56,780 nucleotides of DNA from Deltaproteobacteria bacterium (GTDB lineage Bacteria > Desulfobacterota > Desulfuromonadia > Geobacterales > Pseudopelobacteraceae). A program made the translations under genes and the position numbers. The notes beneath the pieces were generated by a model. The model searched no databases. It worked only from the letters and a program-made list of their open reading frames with translations, and was not told where the DNA came from. Each line of letters begins with the position of its first letter. Position 1 is the first letter of the stretch. Shown piece after piece: positions 17,026 through 25,242 of the stretch. The stretch is taken from NCBI GenBank assembly GCA_021779135.1, contig JAJYBH010000005.1, positions 1 to 56,780 of the forward strand, in the 5' to 3' direction.

Positions 17026-18819
17026 ATGGGCGGACTCATGGAAAATAAGCAATATGGACCTTTCATATTGGCCCTGCTTTCATTTTTCACCGGCATTGTG
17101 GCGGGATGCGGGGCATATCTGTTCCGGAACTTGATAGCTTTTTTTCACAATCTGTTCTTCTACGGCACGCTGTCGCTTTCCTATGACGCCAATATCCACG
17201 GGAACGCCAGCCCATGGGGGGTGTACATCGTGCTGGCGCCCGTCATCGGCTCTGTCATTGTTGTGTACCTGGTGAAGAACTTCGCCCCGGAAGCCAAGGG
17301 ACACGGGGTACCGGAAGTGATGGATGCGATCTATTACAGTAAAGGGTTCATCAGACCCATGGTGGCTGTCGTCAAATCCCTCGCCTCGGCCCTCTCGATC
17401 GGCAGCGGCGGATCGGTCGGACGAGAAGGGCCAATCGCCCAGATTGGATCGGCATTCGGCTCCACCCTGGGACAGGTGCTGCGGGCCACACCGTGGCAAA
17501 ACAACGTCCTGATCGCGGCGGGCGCTGGCGGGGGCATCGCGGCAACCTTCAACACCCCGTTGGGAGGCTTGCTGTTCGCAATAGAAATCCTGCTCTACGA
17601 GATAAGCGTCCGAACCCTGGTCCCGGTTATTATTGCCACGGCCACGGCAACATATATCGGGCAACTCTTTTTCGGCACCTATCCGGCATTCAGGATCCCG
17701 GACATTGAAACCCCGTTCTTTCATCTGGACAAGCCTCTGGTGCTCCTCGCCTATGTCGGATTGGGCATCGCACTGGGGATGGTATCCGTCGTCTTCATCA
17801 ATGCGGTCTACGGGTTTGAGGACCTCTTTGAAACCATCCTGCCGAACAGCGAATATTTCCGGCACATGTCGGGAATGTTCCTGGTCGGTCTCATGTTCAT
17901 GCTGATGCAGAGATATTCGGGGCACTATTTTATTGAGGGGGTCGGTTACGCAACGATCCAGGACATCCTTACCATGACCCTTCACGGGGCCGGCTTTCTT
18001 CTGCTGCTGGTGGCAATGAAGCTGATAGCCACCGCCCTGACGCTTGGGTCGGGGGGATCGGGGGGAATATTTTCACCATCCCTGTTTATGGGAGCCTCCC
18101 TTGGAGGGGCTTATGGAATCGTGCTTAACAGCTTCTTGCCCGGTCTGGGCATCAGCCCCGCCGCATTTGCCGTAGCGGGAATGGCCGGCAGCGTTGGTGC
18201 GGCGACCGGAGCGGCCCTGACGGCGATTGTAATGACTCTGGAAATGACACTGGACTATAGCGTGGTGATTCCCGTGACGCTGACCGTGGCGATCAGCTTC
18301 GGTGTCCGGAAACTTCTCTGCCGGGATAGCATCTACACCATGAAGCTGGCGAGGCGGGGACATTTGGTGCCGGAGGCGCTTCATTCCACCATCCATAACC
18401 TGAGAAAGGCTGCAGAGATTATGGATACCTGCATGGCCACGATCCCTTCAAACAGCAGCATCCTCGATCTGATGGATTTGATCGGGAAGGATAAGGAGCT
18501 TCGCTGGATTATCGTCACGGATGCCGGAAACGTAACTGGCCTGCTATCACGGGAAGGGGTGCTGGAGAGCGACGCCTTCAGTAACAGCACGGACCCGGTC
18601 GCAACCGTGCCGTCTCTCAGCTATATCACCATACGGGAAGATCTCCAGTTCTACGGCATCATCGTGCGCATGCGGCTGGCAAATGCCTCTGCGGCGCTGG
18701 TGATGCATGAGGGGAGCGGTTCACCGGAAGACGTGGCCGGAGTCATCGGGGAAGCGCAGATAAGCCAGACGGTTTCACAAGGTGCGGATTTTTTCCCGAT
18801 TTTAACAGGGATGAATTGA
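17026..18819 (+). CDS. ClC family chloride channel/transporter with CBS domains
   Basis: 597 residues. About ten to twelve membrane helices carry the selectivity motifs GSGGSVGREGPIAQIGS (with the gating glutamate in REGP), GGIAATFNTPLGG and GSGGSGGIFSPSLF. A C-terminal cytosolic pair of CBS repeats (about 455-590) may sense nucleotides. Bacterial ClC antiporters exchange Cl- for H+ and support acid resistance; whether this one is antiporter or channel is not decided here. An alternative start at 17038 has GGGCGG four bases upstream. It lies between htrA and a yfdX-type gene. Confidence 0.93.
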   Translation: MGGLMENKQYGPFILALLSFFTGIVAGCGAYLFRNLIAFFHNLFFYGTLSLSYDANIHGNASPWGVYIVLAPVIGSVIVVYLVKNFAPEAKGHGVPEVMDAIYYSKGFIRPMVAVVKSLASALSIGSGGSVGREGPIAQIGSAFGSTLGQVLRATPWQNNVLIAAGAGGGIAATFNTPLGGLLFAIEILLYEISVRTLVPVIIATATATYIGQLFFGTYPAFRIPDIETPFFHLDKPLVLLAYVGLGIALGMVSVVFINAVYGFEDLFETILPNSEYFRHMSGMFLVGLMFMLMQRYSGHYFIEGVGYATIQDILTMTLHGAGFLLLLVAMKLIATALTLGSGGSGGIFSPSLFMGASLGGAYGIVLNSFLPGLGISPAAFAVAGMAGSVGAATGAALTAIVMTLEMTLDYSVVIPVTLTVAISFGVRKLLCRDSIYTMKLARRGHLVPEALHSTIHNLRKAAEIMDTCMATIPSNSSILDLMDLIGKDKELRWIIVTDAGNVTGLLSREGVLESDAFSNSTDPVATVPSLSYITIREDLQFYGIIVRMRLANASAALVMHEGSGSPEDVAGVIGEAQISQTVSQGADFFPILTGMN

Positions 18820-18854
18820 TCATAACCAAATTCGTATTCAAAGGAGATACTGCC

Positions 18855-20159
18855 ATGAAAACAACTCGCCTGATAACAACAACCGTCGTGGTGACCATTT
18901 TCACCACACTGTTCTCATATTCTGGCCGTTCCTTTGCCCAGCAATCCCGATTTGAGTATCCTCCTGCGTACAAGTCTGTAACCTGGCAGGAAGAATCAAC
19001 CCTGGGCAGGACGGTGATTGTGGCCTTGCGTCATATTGCCCAGGCCCGTTCAGACATCCACCGCAAGGAGCTGACCAGCGCCCGGATCGACCTGGACAGG
19101 GCGGAAAAACTCCTCGATACCACCGAGGATGATCTTTCGACATCCGATGCGAAGAACTTCATCCGGATAGCCCGCAAACACCTGGAGTATGAACAGCCTC
19201 GTCAGGTATTGCATGACTTGCCGGAGATCTATTCTTCGCTGGAAACGATATCCGTCTATATCCCGACCGACAAGGCGAAGACGCATGTTGACCGCGCCAA
19301 GGGCTTTCTGGAAAAGGACAAGAAACAGGAGGCGGAAAAAGAGCTGGCCCGGGCCGATAATTCGTTGATCGTCATCGAAGTGGATCTGCCGCTGCTCAAT
19401 GCAAAGCGCTTTATAAACAGGGCACAGGAGTATCTCGACAAGAATGAGCCGGGGAAAGCGGATGAAGCCCTCAAGAAAGCTGAACACAGGGCGATGGATC
19501 TGTATTCCGGCATGACTTCACCCCTGATTCAGACCAAACGGAACATCTGGCTGGCCTTCCGCAATTACACAACCGCAAAGAATGCCGAGACCATGTCACG
19601 CCTTGATCAAGCCAGGATCCATCTCGGAAAAGCGCAGGTTGCGGGAAATGTGAAAGGCAATGAAGAAGCGGGCAAACTTTCCAGTGAAATTTCAGAGCTG
19701 GAGAAGAAACTGGCTGGCGGAGGAAAGGTTGCGGAATCTGACCTGAAGGCGGCCTGGGAAAAGAGCGAGGCCCTTGCGGAGCGCGCGGAGGCCTACCTGT
19801 CAGCCGGACTGTCCGAGGCGGAAACCACCCTGGGAATGGAGAGCAACCTGATCGAGGCCAGGCTGCATGTCAGATATGCCGAAACCTACCAGATAACGAC
19901 TTCGGAGCCGGACAAGGCGGTAAAGGAGCTCGAACTCGCCTATTCTTATCTGCAAAAGGCGGCCGGAAATACCCTGGCGGATTCCTCGGAACGCAGGAAA
20001 ATCCATGAGATCAGCACTATCATTCTGGTTCTCAAACAAACCCCCAAAGAGAATGACAGAACCGTTCAGGACCGGTATGACACCGTCAGGGAGGAAATTC
20101 GCGATCTGACGGCCAATGAAAAGGAAATTAACCAGGTTCGAAGCATGCAGGGCATGTAG
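18855..20159 (+). CDS. YfdX family periplasmic protein
   Basis: 434 residues with a signal peptide (cleavage likely after SFAQQ). The body is a series of helical repeats of the YfdX type: IVALRHIAQARSDI, LDRAEKLLD, VDRAKGFLEKDKKQEAEKEL, INRAQEYLDKNEPGKADEAL. E. coli YfdX is a periplasmic protein induced through EvgA with acid-resistance genes. The ATG at 18855 follows AAGGAGATA. Its position behind a ClC transporter fits an acid or envelope stress role, by inference. It is longer than E. coli YfdX and seems to hold an extra repeat region. Confidence 0.75.
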   Translation: MKTTRLITTTVVVTIFTTLFSYSGRSFAQQSRFEYPPAYKSVTWQEESTLGRTVIVALRHIAQARSDIHRKELTSARIDLDRAEKLLDTTEDDLSTSDAKNFIRIARKHLEYEQPRQVLHDLPEIYSSLETISVYIPTDKAKTHVDRAKGFLEKDKKQEAEKELARADNSLIVIEVDLPLLNAKRFINRAQEYLDKNEPGKADEALKKAEHRAMDLYSGMTSPLIQTKRNIWLAFRNYTTAKNAETMSRLDQARIHLGKAQVAGNVKGNEEAGKLSSEISELEKKLAGGGKVAESDLKAAWEKSEALAERAEAYLSAGLSEAETTLGMESNLIEARLHVRYAETYQITTSEPDKAVKELELAYSYLQKAAGNTLADSSERRKIHEISTIILVLKQTPKENDRTVQDRYDTVREEIRDLTANEKEINQVRSMQGM

Positions 20160-20167
20160 GTGATGAT

Positions 20168-21316
20168 ATGAGAACAACAACCGCTGGAAGAGGCAGATAC
20201 CTGAAGTATATCCTGGCTGTTCTCCTGGGCCTTGGGGGGTGTGCAACCAATCCGATCGGATATGTCACGGCATTGCCGCAGGTGCAGCCGGACCTGATCG
20301 AATACCGCCAGCTCAATGACCAGGTGACGGGGATTGCCGTTTCACATCAGGGAAGAATATTTGTCAATTTTCCCCGCTGGGACAAAGACCCCCTGTACTC
20401 CGTAGCCGAACTGCTGCCGGACGGGTCGCTGCGCCCCTACCCTGATCACGACTTCAACCGCTGGGGCAAGGACGAGGCCGCTCATCCGGAGGCCCACTTC
20501 GTCTGTGTGCAGAGCGTGGTCATCGATGGCGACGACAATCTGTGGGTCATCGATCCCGCCTCGCCGGGGTTCAAGGGGGTCGTGCCCGGCGGCGCGAAGC
20601 TGGTAAGGATCAACCTTGCAAACGATACCATTGAACGTAACATCCCCTTTGATGAAACCGCCGCCCCAAGATCCGCCTATCTCAACGACGTGCGGATCGA
20701 TCAGGACGGTGATTTTGCCTATATCACCGATTCGGGAACCGGTGCGATCCTCGTGGTGGACCTGTCGAACGGCACCACCCGGCGGCGGCTGGCCGGGCAT
20801 CCCTCCACGAAGGCCGAACCGGGCTACGTCCCGGTGATCGACGGCAAGGAACTGCGCAATGAACAGGGACAAGTGCCTCAGATCCATGCCGACGGGATCG
20901 CCATCGACTCGTCAGGCACCTACCTCTATTACCATGCCCTGACCGCCTCCTCCCTCTATCGCATCCGGACATCCGCGTTAAAAGATTTTTCTCTGTCGGA
21001 AGAGCAACTGGCCGGGTTTGTGGAAAAGGTGGCCGATACCGGCGCGGTAGACGGCATGCTGACGGACGCCGACGACAACCTCTATCTCACCTCCCTGGAG
21101 AGGAACGCGATCATGCGCTATCGCCCGGCCGGGGATATACTTGAAACGGTTGTTGCGGGCGACGCCATCCAGTGGCCGGACAGCATGGACATTTCACCCG
21201 ACGATTTTCTCTACGTTACAGCCTCGCAAATCCATCGCATGCCTCGCTTCAATAACGGCCGGGATAGACGCATGCTACCCTACAAGATCTTCAAAATCGG
21301 GCTGGTTCCCGGTTAA
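20168..21316 (+). CDS. MRJP/Yellow-like beta-propeller lipoprotein
   Basis: 382 residues. The signal ends in LGGC, a lipobox, so it is anchored outside the cytoplasm. The rest shows propeller blades with repeated strand-turn patterns (GIAVSHQGRIFVNFPRW, VVIDGDDNLWVIDP, VRIDQDGDFAYITDSGTGAILVVDL, GIAIDSSGTYLYYHAL, MLTDADDNLYLTSL), matching the major royal jelly/Yellow family and related to SMP-30. Some relatives are linked to dopachrome or lactone chemistry, but no substrate can be named. It starts 8 bp after the yfdX-type gene and is followed 24 bp later by a cytochrome gene, so it is probably in the same operon. Confidence 0.7.
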   Translation: MRTTTAGRGRYLKYILAVLLGLGGCATNPIGYVTALPQVQPDLIEYRQLNDQVTGIAVSHQGRIFVNFPRWDKDPLYSVAELLPDGSLRPYPDHDFNRWGKDEAAHPEAHFVCVQSVVIDGDDNLWVIDPASPGFKGVVPGGAKLVRINLANDTIERNIPFDETAAPRSAYLNDVRIDQDGDFAYITDSGTGAILVVDLSNGTTRRRLAGHPSTKAEPGYVPVIDGKELRNEQGQVPQIHADGIAIDSSGTYLYYHALTASSLYRIRTSALKDFSLSEEQLAGFVEKVADTGAVDGMLTDADDNLYLTSLERNAIMRYRPAGDILETVVAGDAIQWPDSMDISPDDFLYVTASQIHRMPRFNNGRDRRMLPYKIFKIGLVPG

Positions 21317-21340
21317 CCCAACCATATGGAGGAAAAGAAG

Positions 21341-21673
21341 ATGAAGAAAACCATGAGTGCGACTGTAGTTCTGTTGGCTGGCTGTTTGATTGTTACTTCC
21401 GGTTACTGCGACACCAGGAAAGGAGAAAAGATCAGCGGCAAGCATGAGTTTGCGGAGCATTGCGCGGTGTGTCATCCCGATGGAGGCAACATCGTCAATG
21501 CAATGAAGCCGCTGCACAAAAAAGAGCTGAATGCCAATGGCGTCAAGAGCGCAAAGGACATCATCGCCAAGATGCGGAACCCTGGTCCGGGCATGACCAA
21601 ATTCGATGAGAAGACTATTTCCAACAAGGAAGCCAAAGCGATCGCGGAATATATCCTGAAAACATTCAAGTAA
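21341..21673 (+). CDS. Periplasmic monoheme cytochrome c
   Basis: 110 residues. Signal peptide, one haem motif CAVCH near residue 45, and a methionine in GPGMTKFDE that is the likely sixth ligand, followed by the C-terminal helix AKAIAEYILKTF; this is the class I cytochrome c fold (c5/c6-like). It would carry electrons in the periplasm. I chose the ATG at 21341, which follows GGAGG; a frame five codons longer has no better site. It lies in the run from htrA to the seven-heme cytochrome. Confidence 0.9.
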   Translation: MKKTMSATVVLLAGCLIVTSGYCDTRKGEKISGKHEFAEHCAVCHPDGGNIVNAMKPLHKKELNANGVKSAKDIIAKMRNPGPGMTKFDEKTISNKEAKAIAEYILKTFK

Positions 21674-21744
21674 ACGCTGCGGCCGAGTGCCGGATAGATA
21701 AACTACTTCAGTTACAACGACAACTGAATTGAAAGGGGTTTGCC

Positions 21745-22071
21745 ATGAAAATTCGAATTGCTGCCGTTTGCGCGGTTCTGATGTGTGTAACCGGTGGATC
21801 TGCTTTTGCCGTTGGAACCGGGAAGACCCTGGAATTCAAGGGAAGCCCCATGGGCACGGTGATTTTCGATGGGACGGCGCACAAGAACGCCGGCCTGACC
21901 TGTTCCGACTGCCATAATCCGGAAATGTTCCCGAAGATGAAGCAGGGAACCGTCAAGATCACCATGAGCGACCTGTACGCCGGCAAGTACTGCGGCAGGT
22001 GCCATAACGGCAAAAAGGCCTTCTTTATCAAGGAAAACTGTACCCGCTGTCATCATAAACCCGCCAGCTGA
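21745..22071 (+). CDS. Periplasmic triheme cytochrome c (c7/c3-type)
   Basis: 108 residues with a signal peptide and three haem motifs: CSDCH, CGRCH and CTRCH. Extra histidines (TAHKNAG and the HH after the last motif) can serve as sixth ligands. Similar triheme PpcA-type proteins shuttle electrons across the periplasm in Geobacter during metal reduction; the haem spacing here is more open, closer to the cytochrome c(3)-like class III fold in general. It is preceded by GAAAGGGG and lies 71 bp after the monoheme cytochrome. Confidence 0.88.
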   Translation: MKIRIAAVCAVLMCVTGGSAFAVGTGKTLEFKGSPMGTVIFDGTAHKNAGLTCSDCHNPEMFPKMKQGTVKITMSDLYAGKYCGRCHNGKKAFFIKENCTRCHHKPAS

Positions 22072-22208
22072 CGGAACACGACAGCCTGCTGCACAAAAGG
22101 CATGGATCGTTTCCACGAAAGGCTTTGGTTGATGTGCCGGATTATCTGTTCCAACGACGAGAAGCGGAGTAATATTAAATTGTAGATATATGACACAGGA
22201 GGCGCATC

Positions 22209-22649
22209 ATGGAAGACATCAAGAAAATACTCGTCGTCAGCAGAATGACCAAGGATTGCCGGTTGGCGGTTCACCACGGGATTTCCCTGGCCCGGAAATA
22301 CGGAGCCGAACTGTTTGTCATCCACGTGGTTCATAATCCGTTCGGACGCAAGGGGTGGAGTCTGCCGACCGTCAGCCTTGAAAAGGAATACCAGAAAATC
22401 CTGAAGGATGCCAAGGCCGACCTGGACCGGATCATCAGCCAGGAGAAGGGAGCCGGCCTGAAAATCACCGAGTTGATCAAGGAAGGTGAACCGACCGGAG
22501 AAATTCTGAAAACCATCGGGGAACATAACATTGACCTGATGATCATGTTGGCGCACGAAGAGGGGAGGATTGAACATCTGGTATTCGGGCGGAGCAACGA
22601 AGACCTGATCCGCAAGATGCCCTGTTCGATCCTGCTGGTGAAGAAATAA
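22209..22649 (+). CDS. Universal stress protein (UspA family)
   Basis: 146 residues, one Usp domain: KKILVVSRMTKDCRLAVHHGISLARKYGAELFVIHV at the N-terminus, DLMIMLAHEEGR in the middle and FGRSNEDLIRKMPCSILLVKK at the end. The ATP-binding G-2x-G-9x-G(S/T) pattern is incomplete, so it may not bind ATP. AGGAGG lies before the ATG. It sits among envelope redox proteins, although it is itself cytosolic. Confidence 0.88.
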   Translation: MEDIKKILVVSRMTKDCRLAVHHGISLARKYGAELFVIHVVHNPFGRKGWSLPTVSLEKEYQKILKDAKADLDRIISQEKGAGLKITELIKEGEPTGEILKTIGEHNIDLMIMLAHEEGRIEHLVFGRSNEDLIRKMPCSILLVKK

Positions 22650-22708
22650 CGGTATTCTGTGCGCCGCATGTCAGTCTTGAATAAGAGTATACAAAAGAAG
22701 GACAGGCT

Positions 22709-23449
22709 ATGCATCTGCGGAGGTTTTTGACTGTCACATTAACGTTTTTGCTCGGAGGGGCTCTCGTCGGCCCCTGCCGAGGAGATGAGCGGTCTGTGGG
22801 CCCCTCTGTGGAGATTGTAGCTTCCGTCATGAAGGCATACGGAGGTGCGGATACACTCAGGAAGGTTCGTTCGGTTACTGCCACGGGACGGATCTTTGAA
22901 TTTCTGAACGGCACGAGTGGCAGCTATAGCCGTTACCTTGAACGACCTGGAAAACTGCGCATCGAAGTCATGCCTGAACGGGGAGGCGAGATACGCATTC
23001 TCGACGGGAAACAGGGATGGCAAAGGGGGAGTTCAGGGTTTCAACCTGTCTCCACCCTTGAAATCCAGTCCATGATGTATCAGTACTGTTATCTTTCCCT
23101 GCCCATGGGATTTGTGGACGGGGAGTATCAGGCAACCTATGGAGGAACAGCGCGACACAACGGGCGCGAGGTGTATCTGCTGCTGATTGAGTCCAAATCA
23201 ACACCCTCTGTGCGCATCCTGATTGATGCAAAGTCCCGTCTGATTGCCAGGGTTTCCGCAAACTTCGAAACGGGAATGATGGGGGCAGGCGAGCTGGCCA
23301 CCGAGTACAGTGACTACCGTGTTGCCGGGGGGGTCCTCTTTCCTCACAAACTGACCAACTATGCCGGAGATATGAAGCTGTCGGAAATCGTACTCACGAA
23401 TATCCAGCTCAACCGGCACCTGCCATCATCGCTCTTTGCGCCGGAATAA
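22709..23449 (+). CDS. LolA-like outer-membrane lipoprotein-sorting family protein
   Basis: 246 residues with a signal peptide. The body has the half-barrel strand pattern of LolA/LolB-like proteins: VMKAYGGADTLRKVRSVTATGRI, RYLERPGKLRIEV, GEIRILDGKQGWQRG, SRLIARVSANFETGMM, VLFPHKLTNYAGD. Many such proteins bind a lipid or lipoprotein acyl chain in the periplasm; the cargo is unknown. It is between uspA and the seven-heme cytochrome on the same strand. Confidence 0.65.
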   Translation: MHLRRFLTVTLTFLLGGALVGPCRGDERSVGPSVEIVASVMKAYGGADTLRKVRSVTATGRIFEFLNGTSGSYSRYLERPGKLRIEVMPERGGEIRILDGKQGWQRGSSGFQPVSTLEIQSMMYQYCYLSLPMGFVDGEYQATYGGTARHNGREVYLLLIESKSTPSVRILIDAKSRLIARVSANFETGMMGAGELATEYSDYRVAGGVLFPHKLTNYAGDMKLSEIVLTNIQLNRHLPSSLFAPE

Positions 23450-23615
23450 CACCAGGAGAGTGGTTGAGTTCCTCACCCAGGTGACCGCGCTGAGGATGGA
23501 AGCATGGGATCGTGTCTAGGGAATAAACTCAACTCACTGCAATTCAACTGTTACATCGTCTGGCGGTTACTCAAGAGGATTCACGCACGTTCACAATCAG
23601 ACAAGGAAGTCGCCG

Positions 23616-25127
23616 ATGAAGCTCATGCTCCCGCCTTCATCAAAAAACTGGCTCTCGTTAGCCGGTGCCGTCATCGTCCTGACCACCTTCTTCATGATCG
23701 TGTTTCTCTTCATCGTCACCTCGATCGTCAGGGAGCAGGCCGCCTACCTCGGCCTGGTCACCTACATACTGCTTCCATCCGTCATGATCGTGGGACTGAT
23801 CTTCATTCCCGCCGGAATGTTCCTGAAAATCCGCCGAGAACGCCGCGAAGGGCATGTCATCGTCGAGGGGTGGCCGAAGATCGACTTGGACATTCCGCAC
23901 TACCGTCATGCCTTTTTCATCTTCATCGCCGGAACGGGACTCTTTGTGCTTCTTTCAGCCGTCGGCAGTTATGAGGCGTTTCACTACACTGAATCGACCA
24001 AATTCTGCGGCACGCTTTGTCATACGGTTATGGAACCGGAATACACGGCACATCACAACTCGCCCCACTCCCAAGTCCCCTGTGCGACCTGCCATGTCGG
24101 CCCGGGGGCCGACTGGTATGTACGCTCAAAACTCTCCGGGCTCTACCAGGTCTATGCCACCATCACCGACATCTATCCCCGGCCGATACCAACGCCGATC
24201 AAAGACCTCCGTCCGGCCCGTACGGTCTGTGAACAGTGCCACTGGCCACAGAAATTCTACGGTCACAAGCTTCAGCTAAGAACCCACTTTCTCCCCGACC
24301 GGGACAACACCCCCTGGCGCATCGGACTCAACCTGAAGATAGGACCACCCCAGGCAGCACACGGGTTATCCGAGGGGATCCACTGGCATATCAATCCTCG
24401 TGTTCGCATTGAATACAATGCCACGGATCCTGCACGGCAACAGATACCCTGGGTGCGATATACCAATCTCGACAGTGGTGTGGTGAAGATATTCCTGGAC
24501 AAAGGCCCATCAGCGGACGGCAAATCACTTCCAAGAGGGGAGATTCGTACCATGGACTGCATCGATTGCCATAATCGACCATCTCATCTCTATCGATCTC
24601 CGGCGCAGTTCATAAACGCGGCCATGACCTCCGGACGAATCCCGCCCACTTTGCCGGAGATCAAGAGCCTCGCTGTAAAGTTTGCCAGCATTTCCTACCC
24701 GTCGGCCAGCGCCGCCCAATCGGGAATCCGAGCCGGGCTTACGCATTTCTATCAGCAGAACTACCCTGACCTGTTCGCCCGACAGCATGATCTGGTGGAA
24801 AAAGGAATAACCGGTGTGCAGGAAGAGTATGCGATAAATATCTTTCCCCTCATGAAGGTCAGTTGGAACGCCTATCCGGATAATATCGGCCATCTCTATT
24901 TCAAAGGCTGCTTTCGCTGCCACAACGGTGATCACGCGACTAATAAGGGCGAGACTATTCGCCGGGACTGCACACTGTGCCACGATATCGGCATTCAGGG
25001 AATTCCGGGCAAGGGGATGGAGGTCGCCCGGATCGGTGAAAGCCTGAACTTCCGGCATCCGGAGGACATTGGCGATGCCTGGAAAGAGATGCCATGCACC
25101 GATTGCCACACCGGTGCCAACCCGTAA
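23616..25127 (+). CDS. Seven-heme NapC/NirT-type inner-membrane cytochrome (ImcH-like)
   Basis: 503 residues. Three hydrophobic segments (about 13-35, 45-67 and 95-117) anchor it. The periplasmic part has the haem motifs FCGTLCH (CxxxCH, one residue longer than usual), CATCH, CEQCH, CIDCH, CFRCH, CTLCH and CTDCH, in total seven. The first part resembles NapC/NirT quinol dehydrogenases. The count and the extra helices recall Geobacter ImcH, needed for electron transfer to high-potential acceptors, so an orthologue or paralogue is plausible but unproved. It ends the run of genes starting at htrA and could hand electrons to the two small cytochromes upstream. Confidence 0.88.
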   Translation: MKLMLPPSSKNWLSLAGAVIVLTTFFMIVFLFIVTSIVREQAAYLGLVTYILLPSVMIVGLIFIPAGMFLKIRRERREGHVIVEGWPKIDLDIPHYRHAFFIFIAGTGLFVLLSAVGSYEAFHYTESTKFCGTLCHTVMEPEYTAHHNSPHSQVPCATCHVGPGADWYVRSKLSGLYQVYATITDIYPRPIPTPIKDLRPARTVCEQCHWPQKFYGHKLQLRTHFLPDRDNTPWRIGLNLKIGPPQAAHGLSEGIHWHINPRVRIEYNATDPARQQIPWVRYTNLDSGVVKIFLDKGPSADGKSLPRGEIRTMDCIDCHNRPSHLYRSPAQFINAAMTSGRIPPTLPEIKSLAVKFASISYPSASAAQSGIRAGLTHFYQQNYPDLFARQHDLVEKGITGVQEEYAINIFPLMKVSWNAYPDNIGHLYFKGCFRCHNGDHATNKGETIRRDCTLCHDIGIQGIPGKGMEVARIGESLNFRHPEDIGDAWKEMPCTDCHTGANP

Positions 25128-25242
25128 CTATATAGAAGTCGCAATGAAAACATCTGATGCCAGGTTAGTACGGGCTGTTATGCACAATCTTACTCTTGAC
25201 GACCATGGCGAACCAATTGATTTTGAAGGTTAATTTGGTGTT

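Noticed and set aside
25144-25233. A 29-codon plus-strand frame (MKTSDARLVRAVMHNL...) between the seven-heme cytochrome and emrB
   Set aside because: Too short, weak ribosome site and no recognised family; could be a gene fragment but cannot be supported.
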